Shown here: piece by piece, positions 41,694-51,155 of the stretch
Layout: every line of letters starts with the position of its first letter
Position numbering within the stretch: position 1 is the stretch's first letter
DNA from: a virus
DNA: 64,000 nucleotides
Virus record (IMG/VR): IMGVR_UViG_3300042894_007649
Span: 17,624 to 81,623 of that record
Strand: one strand, 5' to 3'
The notes under the pieces: model-generated
Seen by the model: only the letters and a program-made list of their open reading frames with translations
Database searches by the model: none
Told to the model about the DNA's origin: nothing
Program-made: the position numbers and the translations under genes

Positions 41694-43253
41694 ATGGCAA
41701 CCACAAATAATTGTCCATTTGATATTGCACCGTATACGCAATCACAGTTGATTACGACTCCGAACATTTTTAATTTGAATTATACTAATCAGGACTTTTG
41801 GTCCATGAAAACACGTTTGGTTGAATTTACCAGACAAAAGTTCAGTAATGATTTTGCTGATTTTGTAGAATCATCAATTGCTATCATGTTGATTGAAAAC
41901 TGGTCATTTATTGCAGACACTTTAAGTTTTAAGATGGATCAGATTGCGAATGAAATATTTATTGATACAGTCACTGAGTTGGAGAATGCTTTTCGTCTTG
42001 CGAAGCTTGTTGGTTTTGAGCCACAGCCGCCGATTGCTGCAAGATCATTATGGACAGCCAGTTTAAATAATTCAATTTTATCTGACTGTGTAATTGCTAC
42101 TCCTTTCAATATTACTGTTAATGCTGGCGGAACAGCTATTACGGTTGAATTATTTCCAGCAGACTCAGATAATAATCCTATTTTTGATGATCAAATTGTT
42201 ATTCCAGCAGGAAGTCTAGTTAACGCTAGTGTTGTTGGTCTGGAAGGTTCGACTCGTCGGATAAATACTGTGGGCAATGGCATAGTTGGTCAGACGATTA
42301 CTTTGGCTGAAAGTCCTGTTATTTTTGATTCAATTAGAGTTTATGTTGATGGTGTTAAATGGCAACAAGTTCCATTTTTCACTGATTCTCAGCCTAGGCG
42401 TGAGTATAGAGTTGAATATGATTCGACCTATACTGCTTTTGTAATATTCGGTAATAATAGAGCGGGACTTATACCCAATCAGGGAAGTAATATTTTAATT
42501 GTATACCGTCAAGGTGGTGGTTCGGTTGGTAACATTGTCAGTGGAACCATTGAAAAACAAGCTATTGTCAATGTTCCCGGTATTCCTTATGGAATTCCCG
42601 TTTCATTTAGAAATTACACTAAAGGTGAATTTGGTTATGATGGAGATACAATTGATGATATTAGAAATAAGTTACCAGCTTGGTCAAGATCACAAAACAG
42701 GGCAGTAACAGGCCTTGACTATAAAACTTTAACTGATCAATTTGCGACTCCATATCAAGGTCAAATTGGTAAAAGTACAGCTGTTCTTAGAAATCATGGT
42801 TGTTCTGGTAATATCATTGACATTTATATTTTAGCTAGGAATGGTGTTGATGGCCTTCAAGAAGCAAGTAGTGATCTTAAAGTTTCATTGGAAAATTATT
42901 TAAATAATGTAAAAATGATTACTGATTTTATTTGTATTAGAAATGGTTTTGTCGTAGCCGTAGATATTACTATTGATATAACAATGGATCGTTTGTACAA
43001 AAAATTTGAAGAAGAATTTAAAGTTAAAATACAAAGAAGGATAAATCAATTTTTTGCTATTTCTAACTGGGAATTTGGCGAACAATTAAAAGAAATTGAT
43101 ATTACGAAAGTTCTTTCTGATTTGAAGGAAATTACGAATATAGACATTACATTTACTACAGACGATCCAAATAATGGTGGAAATATTGTACTCGCAAGAT
43201 TTTTTGAAATCATTCGTCCAGATGTAACAACAATTGGGTTTACATTTGAATAA
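41694..43253 (+). CDS. Baseplate wedge protein gp6/J-like
   Basis: 519 residues with AAGGAG. Long N-terminal helix region (F-V-E-S-S-I-A-I-M-L-I-E-N, D-Q-I-A-N-E-I-F-I-D-T) followed by beta domains and the helical C-end of the P2 J / T4 gp6 family, which forms the wedge ring. Its position after gp25 matches contractile tails in general. Confidence 0.85.
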   Translation: MATTNNCPFDIAPYTQSQLITTPNIFNLNYTNQDFWSMKTRLVEFTRQKFSNDFADFVESSIAIMLIENWSFIADTLSFKMDQIANEIFIDTVTELENAFRLAKLVGFEPQPPIAARSLWTASLNNSILSDCVIATPFNITVNAGGTAITVELFPADSDNNPIFDDQIVIPAGSLVNASVVGLEGSTRRINTVGNGIVGQTITLAESPVIFDSIRVYVDGVKWQQVPFFTDSQPRREYRVEYDSTYTAFVIFGNNRAGLIPNQGSNILIVYRQGGGSVGNIVSGTIEKQAIVNVPGIPYGIPVSFRNYTKGEFGYDGDTIDDIRNKLPAWSRSQNRAVTGLDYKTLTDQFATPYQGQIGKSTAVLRNHGCSGNIIDIYILARNGVDGLQEASSDLKVSLENYLNNVKMITDFICIRNGFVVAVDITIDITMDRLYKKFEEEFKVKIQRRINQFFAISNWEFGEQLKEIDITKVLSDLKEITNIDITFTTDDPNNGGNIVLARFFEIIRPDVTTIGFTFE

Positions 43254-43262
43254 GGAGTTGTG

Positions 43263-46200
43263 GTGCCAGTAGAATTAGATCAAAATCCGAAAATTACTGA
43301 TGATGTAAGATTTTTACTGCAAACACCAGATGCAGATGGTTGTTTTTTAACATTTCCTTACAAAATTGATAATATCACAATTTATTATGTTGAAAGAAAC
43401 TTTTCAAGTGGAAATCAAAATGAATATGCTGATAAAACTTATGATCCTAAAAAATTAGTTTTAGCGGAATCAGCAGAAGTTAACGCATGTTTAAATCCAA
43501 CTTCTGAAAACATATCAATAGCTAAAAAATTAAGATTAGATGCAGAACAAACTGTAACAAATAATTCTTTTTACTTTGATCAAGCCAATCCTGTAAAAAT
43601 AGTAGGAATTCCAACCAATCCAGCTTGGTTGACAGGCAAGCAAATTACAGGAATTAGCACTACTAATCCATCAATTATTACCTCTCCTTCTCATGGTCTT
43701 AATACAGGAGACAAGATTTTAATTTATGGTTCAAATTCTGTCCCTGCAATAGATGATGAATATGTAATAACCTACATATCAGCTAACACTTTCTCAATTC
43801 CTTTTAATCTTAATGATATTTCATATACAGCAGGAACAAGTGGTATTTGGTTTACTCAACAACAAAATGTAGATAACATACTAACTCCAATTGTTATTGA
43901 CAATAAAACTACGATAGGAACATTCGAGTATATTTGGAGTCCTTTGGGTTGCAGAGAAGGAGATTATTTTATTTGTTGGACTTGGACGCCTTTAATTGGA
44001 GGGACAAGTTTATCATCACATATAAGATTTTCTCTTGCTGGAAACACTCAAGTCACAACAAGTATACCAACACATTTTACTAATCCTGAAAAATATAAAA
44101 CATTGCTTGAAAAGTATACGCCTGAAATGTTCAAGACAATGATTTCCGACAAAGATTTAACACCAATAGTTTTGAATAATTTCAATCAAGCAGTTGCGAT
44201 GGGATTCACAACTCTTGAAAATCTTGCCAATCAAATTGTTGACTTACAAGATGCTAATTCATTACACGAAGCTTTACTTCCATATCTTGCTAATTTATTT
44301 AACTTGAAATTAAAAACAGCAGATCCAACTAAATGGCGTGGTCAAATAAAACGTGCTATACCTTTATTTAAAACCAAAGGAACAAGGAAATCACTTGAAG
44401 AATCATTCTTTCAAGCTGGAATGAGACTCGTAAGTTATAAGCAACTTTGGCAAGTAATTTCAAAATACACTTGGCAAGAATCTTTTTTATACGAAAATTT
44501 AAGTTTTGATTTTATTTTAGAAAAAACACTGATAACTCCTTTGGATAATGATAATTTTGAACTTTACATTAGACCAGTCAATAGTGATTTTTACACAACA
44601 TTAACATCTGATTATGTAACATTTTCAACTGTTGATGGCGTAACAACAATGACATGGGTTGGAGACACTCTTCTTGTTGATCCAATTGTTTTGGTTGCTG
44701 GAGACATTATAAGAGTTTTATATCAGTATCAGACAATTCCTTCGCCAACAGAACAATCACTTGAAGATTACGTTCGACTTTTACCATTAATTGATAATAG
44801 AGATGAAGTAAATCAAACCTATCCTCTTAAAAATTGGAATGTTCGTGGGATAGAGCCAGATGATGTTTTGTTCAACTTGATTATACCATCTAGACATCCT
44901 TATCATGATTTTATTGTTTATGGTAAAGTAAGAACAGAATTTCCATATAGTGAAAATATTTACAATATGGAAGAATATAATGGCAGTATTCGCAATTCCA
45001 AAGCACCATGTGATATTGATAAAAACTTTGTCGATACATGTTTTTCTTGCATTAGTAGCAGTTATAACATTGATGTCGAAATAGAAAACATATCAGATGA
45101 TAGAATTAGAGAGTTTCATGAAGTTATAAGGGAATTTGTTCCATTTCATGCTGTCCTAAACACAGTTAGGTTTTATGGAGGTCTACAAGAGTTTATTACA
45201 TCACCAATTGAAAATATTGAAGTTTTAATTAAACATAGTATTAATCAATATTGTATTTCAGGTGAAGGACAAGTGTACTTTAATAGAACAATGAAGGGAA
45301 GCAATTTAAATAATTTATCAAATAGCAATTGTGTTTTCAGAGATGAATTGGCGGATAAGACACAAATAGTTAATTCCGTTTCAGGAACTGCTTATAATAG
45401 CGACATTGTAGTTTATTGTCCTTCTGCCAAATTGACTAATCGTGGAATGAGAAATGATGGGAGCGCCATCATGGAAATTCTTAGCGGATCATATATTGGA
45501 TCATATCTTATCGATAGAGTAGAAGACAATATCGTACATTTTACAACATCGCCAACTGAACCTATTGATGAGTGTAATAATTTATTTGCATATGATGGAA
45601 CACAAAGCACTTGCTCTTTTGCTTTTAGGATTATCAATCCTGTAATTGATAATTTTAATTATGGTTCGCTTTGTGAAATTTATCAAGATGATTATGTTGT
45701 TTTTACAGATTCAGATAAAGATTTTGCCGATCTTGGCGTTGAGTCACAATTTGATGTTAATCAGGGAACATCAGTTTCGGCGTGGGAGATTCAAATACCA
45801 GCTTATAGTATGACTAATTATACTATTTTGAATATTGATCCAAATGGTAAATTAATTTTATCATATGATGGTACAATGCCAACATCTTCTGTTAGTGGTT
45901 TAACTTATACAATTTATAATGGATTGACAGCAGTGGCTACGGGAACAATTGGTGTTTTAACTGTTACAAACAGAGGAAGAACAATTGTAAATAATCCAGA
46001 TTTATTGCCAATTAGTAGTATGATCAGAGGGTCAAATTTTTATCAGAAAATTTCTTCAGTTGATTATCAAATTACAAGTCTTGTAACTGGAACAGATGAT
46101 CAGTTTTATATTTCTGGTTATATTGGCGGCACAATTGTTGGAACAAATTTATTGGTAAATCAAAGACTTATTGAAGATGTTGTTGGCTACATGACACATC

Positions 46201-46709
46201 GTGGATTAAATGTTGAAATTTCTGGTGTTGATTACGAAACAAATTTTGGAATTCAAAACGGTGCCAATACTATACTACCTTATACAGATCCAATCATAAA
46301 TAATTTTAAAGAAAATTATATTGTTCAGGTGAATGGTGAAGATTATTGGATTGCAGATATTGATGGAAATGATCCTATTGGCAGCACAACAATTAAACTA
46401 TATGGTAGAGATTCTTATTGGACAACATATTCTAATGGCGGAACGCCTGCTACTGTAAGCATATATAAATATGAAAGTAAAGGTGCTACTATTAAAGGGC
46501 CATATCCAAATCAGCCAGAACATACTTTTGAAAATATAAATAGGAACGGAAGTCCTTTTGTTACTGGAACAGAAGAATCATTGGATACAGTGGTTACATC
46601 GTTGTCTAATAAAAATGATTCTATGCTAAATGAATTAATTAAACACAACGAGGTGATATCTTATAGAATTGAATATTCAAATGGATCGAAAGAAGAAGGA
46701 AAAATATGA
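43263..46709 (+). CDS. Baseplate wedge protein with P2 gpI-like domain, 1,148 residues
   Basis: GTG at 43263 is preferred to the adjacent GTG at 43260 because AAGGAG ends only 2 nt before the latter. Residues about 270-385 contain the gpI-type core (L-L-P-Y-L-A-N-L-F-N, W-R-G-Q-I-K-R-A, K-G-T-R-K-S-L-E-E). An N-terminal beta domain with S-P-S-H-G-L-N-T-G-D (about 140-149) repeats one found in the spike. The C-terminal 600 residues are beta-rich and would form an arm that carries fibres, as in T4 gp7/gp10. The gene ends overlapping the next by 4 nt. Confidence 0.75.
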   Translation: MPVELDQNPKITDDVRFLLQTPDADGCFLTFPYKIDNITIYYVERNFSSGNQNEYADKTYDPKKLVLAESAEVNACLNPTSENISIAKKLRLDAEQTVTNNSFYFDQANPVKIVGIPTNPAWLTGKQITGISTTNPSIITSPSHGLNTGDKILIYGSNSVPAIDDEYVITYISANTFSIPFNLNDISYTAGTSGIWFTQQQNVDNILTPIVIDNKTTIGTFEYIWSPLGCREGDYFICWTWTPLIGGTSLSSHIRFSLAGNTQVTTSIPTHFTNPEKYKTLLEKYTPEMFKTMISDKDLTPIVLNNFNQAVAMGFTTLENLANQIVDLQDANSLHEALLPYLANLFNLKLKTADPTKWRGQIKRAIPLFKTKGTRKSLEESFFQAGMRLVSYKQLWQVISKYTWQESFLYENLSFDFILEKTLITPLDNDNFELYIRPVNSDFYTTLTSDYVTFSTVDGVTTMTWVGDTLLVDPIVLVAGDIIRVLYQYQTIPSPTEQSLEDYVRLLPLIDNRDEVNQTYPLKNWNVRGIEPDDVLFNLIIPSRHPYHDFIVYGKVRTEFPYSENIYNMEEYNGSIRNSKAPCDIDKNFVDTCFSCISSSYNIDVEIENISDDRIREFHEVIREFVPFHAVLNTVRFYGGLQEFITSPIENIEVLIKHSINQYCISGEGQVYFNRTMKGSNLNNLSNSNCVFRDELADKTQIVNSVSGTAYNSDIVVYCPSAKLTNRGMRNDGSAIMEILSGSYIGSYLIDRVEDNIVHFTTSPTEPIDECNNLFAYDGTQSTCSFAFRIINPVIDNFNYGSLCEIYQDDYVVFTDSDKDFADLGVESQFDVNQGTSVSAWEIQIPAYSMTNYTILNIDPNGKLILSYDGTMPTSSVSGLTYTIYNGLTAVATGTIGVLTVTNRGRTIVNNPDLLPISSMIRGSNFYQKISSVDYQITSLVTGTDDQFYISGYIGGTIVGTNLLVNQRLIEDVVGYMTHRGLNVEISGVDYETNFGIQNGANTILPYTDPIINNFKENYIVQVNGEDYWIADIDGNDPIGSTTIKLYGRDSYWTTYSNGGTPATVSIYKYESKGATIKGPYPNQPEHTFENINRNGSPFVTGTEESLDTVVTSLSNKNDSMLNELIKHNEVISYRIEYSNGSKEEGKI

Positions 46710-47188
46710 CAGACATCAGTACTAAAATTAAAACCCGTGGTGATGTTCAAATGATCATCAACTATACTTCGGGAGAACAAAAAATCATTGAGTTTAAAAA
46801 TACCGTTTTAGTCGGTGGCCGTGAGGCTTTGGCTGCTTCTTTGGCAAACAAATTTACAGGTAACTACCAATATTACATTAATCGTATGATTTTTGGTACG
46901 GGAGGCACTGCTGGCGGCAATCTTAAATATGTTAATGCCAGTAGAAATGGTTTGTTTTCAGGATCTCCAGTTTCAGTAAAGCCAGTAATTTCGGCTCTAG
47001 ATCCTGAGATTCCTTCTCAAGTTACTTTAACATCAGTACTTACAACTAGCGATGCTGTTGGAGAAACTTTGAATGAAATGGCCTTACAAATGGCCAATGG
47101 TGATCTTTACAGCATGGTTTCTTTTCCAGATTTGACCAAAACGAGTGAAATGAGCATTATTTGGAATTGGACTTTGAGTTTTATTTAA
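46706..47188 (+). CDS. Tail-fibre/baseplate-associated protein, 160 residues
   Basis: ATGA overlap with the upstream gene shows coupling. F-K-N-T-V-L-V-G-G-R-E-A-L-A-A-S-L-A (30-47) and M-I-F-G-T-G-G-T (about 61-68) match a small beta family common next to phage fibre genes. No enzymatic role expected. Confidence 0.6.
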   Translation: MTDISTKIKTRGDVQMIINYTSGEQKIIEFKNTVLVGGREALAASLANKFTGNYQYYINRMIFGTGGTAGGNLKYVNASRNGLFSGSPVSVKPVISALDPEIPSQVTLTSVLTTSDAVGETLNEMALQMANGDLYSMVSFPDLTKTSEMSIIWNWTLSFI

Positions 47189-47205
47189 ATAATTGAGGAG
47201 AAAAA

Positions 47206-48042
47206 ATGCCGGACCTTAATAGCCTTCCAGTTCCACAATATCAAAGCAATCAGCCTTATCATTGGGAATATGACAATCTGCCTTTAAAGACACTGGCAGA
47301 TCGTGATGAATTGATTAATGGTGTAGTTAATGTACACCAAGAAATTCTTAGAAATTGTTCAGGTACTGTTGGCACACTTGCCAATAGATTAAATCAATCA
47401 ATTCAAGAAGATGGCAATTTAAGTTCTGTTGCTGTTGACGAATCTTTACATAATATTGCTGAACATACAGATGGAGCAAAAACAATCAGTGCAGGCGATT
47501 TATTGACCTATCAGGAGCTTGGATACCCTTTGATATCCAATCCTGTTCCTTTTGTCAGAATGCTTGAAGCTGAAAGAAATAAGCTGGCCATTATTGCCGA
47601 TGAATCAACCAAATTAACCATTGATGTTAACACACCATCGTTGATTCTTACATTTGGTGATGGATCAATTGATTCGTTGAATCTTATTGAATCAAGTTCA
47701 ATACAATGGACATTTGAAGCGCCAAATTCTGTAAAGCCAGAAATAAAGTTTTCTTTAGAATATGCACATAGACATTATTATGATCTTGAACCCATTACTA
47801 GTAATTATTTAAACTATTCTGTTACAGGGGCATCAACTCCTTACATCGAAGACAGTCTTCGTGTTTTCATTAATGGCATTAGAATTAATTCTGAATATGA
47901 TGTTTATGTTCCTAACCAACAAGTAACTGTATGGACGGCAAACAAGTTTACTCCTAATCATTTATTAGGTACATTTGCTTTATCAACAGCAATTAGTTAC
48001 AATGACATAATTAGGATTGATTTTGATGTCAGTGTCACATGA
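47206..48042 (+). CDS. Tail-fibre attachment-type protein, 278 residues
   Basis: AGGAG Shine-Dalgarno. P-Y-H-W-E-Y-D-N-L-P-L-K-T-L (17-30) followed by a helical region and C-terminal beta domains (V-F-I-N-G-I-R-I-N near 225) of the type that end many phage fibres and trimerising adhesins. Last gene of the tail operon. Confidence 0.6.
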   Translation: MPDLNSLPVPQYQSNQPYHWEYDNLPLKTLADRDELINGVVNVHQEILRNCSGTVGTLANRLNQSIQEDGNLSSVAVDESLHNIAEHTDGAKTISAGDLLTYQELGYPLISNPVPFVRMLEAERNKLAIIADESTKLTIDVNTPSLILTFGDGSIDSLNLIESSSIQWTFEAPNSVKPEIKFSLEYAHRHYYDLEPITSNYLNYSVTGASTPYIEDSLRVFINGIRINSEYDVYVPNQQVTVWTANKFTPNHLLGTFALSTAISYNDIIRIDFDVSVT

Positions 48043-48051
48043 GGATAAAAA

Positions 48052-48774
48052 ATGAGTAAATTTTTGAACTGGATCAAAAATAAAGATGCCATTCTTTACG
48101 AGTCCATTTCTCAAGATGAATTCGGCACTGAAAATAATGAAGGAAAATTAGAACTAGTTGTTTTAATTGGTCCTCCTGCAATTGGTAAAAGCACTTATAT
48201 TGCTCAAAAATTTGCGCCTCAAAATGTATTTGTCGTTAATAGAGATGATATTGTCAATGAAGTATCATCTTCTATGAGCATGACATATGATGATATGTTT
48301 GCTTATCCTCCGCCAGATGCATCTTTAAATGCTTCTGTACAAGGGATGGAGCAATATGGTGTTGTTAAAGAGGCTCCCAAATACATGAGATGGACAAAAT
48401 ATGTTTATGATAAAATTCAAAATGCCAATGATAGAATCAATGAAATTCTGAAGCAAAAATTCAAAGAAGCGATTGATTCTGGCAAGAATGTAGTTGTTGA
48501 CATGACAAATATGACATATGATTCTAGAAAAAATTGTTTAAATTATGTAAAAAATAAAGATTATTTCAAAAGAGCGGTTGTTTTTACGATGCAAGATTCT
48601 GATTTAACAACATTATTTAATCGAATGAGATCTCGTAGTGAAAAAATAAAATCACAAGGCGGTAGTAAAACGATTGGCGAAGATATTGTCAACAGGATGA
48701 TTTCTAGTTTTCAAAAGGTAAATCCAGATGAGGGATTTGATAAAGTTGACACAATAAATAGTTTTTCAATTTAA
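48052..48774 (+). CDS. Tagged polynucleotide-kinase-like P-loop protein
   Basis: 240 residues with GAGG Shine-Dalgarno. Walker A G-P-P-A-I-G-K-S-T (40-48), V-N-R-D-D (62-66) and V-V-V-D-M-T-N-M (about 147-154) follow the order of the T4 polynucleotide 5'-kinase domain; a late R-M-R-S-R-S-E-K segment gives lid arginines. The phosphatase half of T4 Pnk is absent, though a HAD protein is encoded at 21380. The N-terminus (SKFLNWI...AILYE|S) fits a long form of the capsid tag with a cut after L-Y-E. It would phosphorylate 5' ends of nicked RNA or DNA; possibly ejected. Confidence 0.72.
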   Translation: MSKFLNWIKNKDAILYESISQDEFGTENNEGKLELVVLIGPPAIGKSTYIAQKFAPQNVFVVNRDDIVNEVSSSMSMTYDDMFAYPPPDASLNASVQGMEQYGVVKEAPKYMRWTKYVYDKIQNANDRINEILKQKFKEAIDSGKNVVVDMTNMTYDSRKNCLNYVKNKDYFKRAVVFTMQDSDLTTLFNRMRSRSEKIKSQGGSKTIGEDIVNRMISSFQKVNPDEGFDKVDTINSFSI

Positions 48775-48784
48775 TAATTTGAAT

Positions 48785-48827
48785 ATGAAGAATCGTTTCT
48801 CTTATTATTTTAAGAGAGGTGCTTCAT
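48785..48827 (+). promoter_or_regulatory. Two-part hairpin overlapping a ribosome-binding site
   Basis: ATGAAG (48785-48790) pairs with CTTCAT (48822-48827) and, inside it, TCTCTT (48798-48803) pairs with AAGAGA (48812-48817). The AGAGAGGTG Shine-Dalgarno before 48829 lies in the 3' side, so folding would mask it. Confidence 0.5.
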
Positions 48828-48828
48828 C

Positions 48829-49365
48829 ATTAAGAGTTTTACATTAAAATCTTTAAAAACATGCTTTGTGATTCTTGCGCCTGAAAATGCATTGAATATG
48901 ATTAAAGTTACAATTAATTCTATTAATTATCACTATCCTAATATAAGTCATATATGCGTGACAGATTCATCTGCCAGCAAAGAAGAAATACTAGAAATTA
49001 AAAAACATTGTCCGACATACAAAGGCAAAGAAACAATTACATCGCTAATTAATGTTGGGATGCGTCATGCGCCATTGGATTGGGTTTTTTTAATTTTTGC
49101 TGGTACTAATGTTCGTCCAAGACTCGATGAGAAGTTTAGTTTTTATGTTGGCAGCGAAAAAGATATTTTGTTTCCTGTGGCAGAAAAAAAACATAACTTT
49201 ATAGAAGCAACCTTGAATGGTTTGTTTATGAATAAAAAAACATTCAAGGAAATTGGAGAAATCGCAGACGAAGGTAAATTAGAATTAATTAAAGCTGAAT
49301 GGGCCATGAATGCGATTGAATATGGCTGTAAATTCAGAGCTATTGTTGGAAGCAAGATGTGTTAA
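48829..49365 (+). CDS. Putative glycosyltransferase-like protein, possible AUU start
   Basis: About 178 residues from ATT at 48829, where AGGTG lies 7 nt upstream, or 165 residues from GTG at 48868 with no Shine-Dalgarno. The frame is open from 48814 and contains no ATG/GTG/TTG before 48868. The segment K-T-C-F-V-I-L-A-P-E-N-A looks like a first Rossmann-type strand, which the GTG start would cut through. Later W-V-F-L-I-F-A-G-T-N-V-R (about 84-95 of the longer form) resembles the metal-site strand of small GT-A enzymes without a clear DxD. Function uncertain. Confidence 0.5.
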   Translation: MKSFTLKSLKTCFVILAPENALNMIKVTINSINYHYPNISHICVTDSSASKEEILEIKKHCPTYKGKETITSLINVGMRHAPLDWVFLIFAGTNVRPRLDEKFSFYVGSEKDILFPVAEKKHNFIEATLNGLFMNKKTFKEIGEIADEGKLELIKAEWAMNAIEYGCKFRAIVGSKMC

Positions 49366-49377
49366 TTGGAGAATAAA

Positions 49378-50097
49378 ATGAGTGAAGCGAATTTAATGAA
49401 AGATGAGATTGATGAATTGCTCAAGACCAATAATATCAATCAAAGACATAGTTATTTCCAATTGAAATATTTTCTTATTGGAAAAGAGCCTACTCTTCAA
49501 TCAAAAATGTGGCAATGTTTGCGTGAACTGAAGACAAGAAGCGAAAGTTTAAAAAATATTGTTCTCGAAAACGATGATTTAAAAGATAAGATTGAAATAC
49601 TAGATATTAGTGTTAAGAGAATTTTATATGATATGAAAAATCATAAAATTTCTGATGAATTTTTGGCAGAACTATTTCTAAAAGAAAGTGAAATAAAAGT
49701 CCGCCAAGCAGAGCGTCAAAAGAATTCTTTAGAAATAAGCATTAAAGAACTAGCAGAAAGGGAACGTGGCATAAAAGAAGAATGTAAATTTTTCCTTGAA
49801 GTTTTTAAGAATCTGGAAAAAATAGAACCTATAAAACATTTTGATGATCTAGAATCACAAAAAGAATATTGGCATGAGAAATTAAGTCAAAAAATTAATC
49901 TTAAAATTCTAACTCAAGGTTCAATTGATTCGGAAATTGTCGAGACAATTATAGCTTTGCCAGATGATGTTAAAATCAAACAACAAACACTGCAAACTCT
50001 TAATCTTAAACAAAATGAACTATTACAGAAAATTACCGATACAGCTAAAAAGTTTGAAACAAGAAATATTGAAGCGCAAGTAGACAAGGGGAATTGA
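49378..50097 (+). CDS. Coiled-coil protein, 239 residues
   Basis: ATG at 49378; the TTG four codons upstream is part of its own TTGGAG ribosome-binding site. Heptad-rich through most of its length (about 40-235), charged, no membrane segment or motif. The stop overlaps the next start (TGATG). A structural rod or chaperone for the fibre genes that follow is plausible. Confidence 0.55.
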   Translation: MSEANLMKDEIDELLKTNNINQRHSYFQLKYFLIGKEPTLQSKMWQCLRELKTRSESLKNIVLENDDLKDKIEILDISVKRILYDMKNHKISDEFLAELFLKESEIKVRQAERQKNSLEISIKELAERERGIKEECKFFLEVFKNLEKIEPIKHFDDLESQKEYWHEKLSQKINLKILTQGSIDSEIVETIIALPDDVKIKQQTLQTLNLKQNELLQKITDTAKKFETRNIEAQVDKGN

Positions 50098-51155
50098 TGG
50101 CGGTAACAAAAATAACTTCATACGATGCAGGCTATACTACTGGCTCGCTTTCTTTGTTTCCACAATCAATTGATTCAAGATATCAATTATACGAAACAAA
50201 AAATAATGCAGAAACAAAGTTAAAGAATTCATTGACTTATGCTGCTAAATTTGTCGTTGTTGACAATAATGATTTGTTTCCAAATAGTGGTATTATTAAA
50301 ATTGGTCCACCTGCTGGTAAAGTTGGCAATAGTGAAATGATTTATTACGAAAACAAAAGCCAAGGTGTTTTTCGTAATATAATTCGTGGTTTTGCAGGGT
50401 CAAAACAAAATTCTTGGAAAATGGGCAGTAGTGTTTTACATGCTGTTTTTGCTGAACATCATAATTCTGTAAAAGACGCAATATTAAATATAGAAAACAA
50501 TCTTGGTCTTATATCAAATCCAGCACCTGATTCATTAAATGGAATTCTTAAGCAACAAGAAAATAAATTTTTAGCACCAAGAGCTATTTTTCGTGCATTT
50601 CCAACTAAGGGTCCACCTAATACAAAAATACGTTTTCAGAATTTTAGCACTGGGCCAGTTGTTCGTTATCTTTGGGACTTTGGAGATGGCACAACTTCTG
50701 TTGAAAAATCTCCATCACACGCTTACATCAAAGAAGGAACTTATTCGGTAAAATTAAATATAATTACTGCTCTTGGCGCTCAAGGTGTTTCAGAAAAGAA
50801 ATTATATATTACGATTGATCAAACAACTGTTCCGCCATTTTATTATATTACCCCAAGTTCTGGAGTATCGCTTCAAACTGCAACTGAATTGGGAAATCCA
50901 AATATGGCAACAAAATTTAATTTTGTTGATCAAACAGATGGCAGCATTCTACAAAGATATTGGGTTTTTGACGGAGAAGGCACAAGTAATGGAATTCAAA
51001 TAGAAAATCAAAGTATTGCTGAATTTAATCCAAATATACATTACACTTCTTATGTTTACGATAAACCCGGAAATTATCAACCGTCATTACTGATTTTATT
51101 TGAAAATCAACAATTACAAAGAGCTTTTTTAAGCAATAAGGTTGTGGTGGATTAA
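50097..51155 (+). CDS. Adhesion/fibre protein with PKD domain (paralogue A)
   Basis: 352 residues from the ATG at 50097 (AAGGGGAA before it). N-terminal domain (about 1-140) ends with A-E-H-H-N-S-V-K-D-A-I-L-N-I-E, shared by the next two genes and probably the virion attachment module. Residues about 160-240 are a PKD domain (Y-L-W-D-F-G-D-G-T-T-S, then H-A-Y...G-T-Y-S-V-K-L). A second Ig-like domain follows. PKD domains mediate protein or sugar contacts on surfaces. Confidence 0.75.
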   Translation: MAVTKITSYDAGYTTGSLSLFPQSIDSRYQLYETKNNAETKLKNSLTYAAKFVVVDNNDLFPNSGIIKIGPPAGKVGNSEMIYYENKSQGVFRNIIRGFAGSKQNSWKMGSSVLHAVFAEHHNSVKDAILNIENNLGLISNPAPDSLNGILKQQENKFLAPRAIFRAFPTKGPPNTKIRFQNFSTGPVVRYLWDFGDGTTSVEKSPSHAYIKEGTYSVKLNIITALGAQGVSEKKLYITIDQTTVPPFYYITPSSGVSLQTATELGNPNMATKFNFVDQTDGSILQRYWVFDGEGTSNGIQIENQSIAEFNPNIHYTSYVYDKPGNYQPSLLILFENQQLQRAFLSNKVVVD

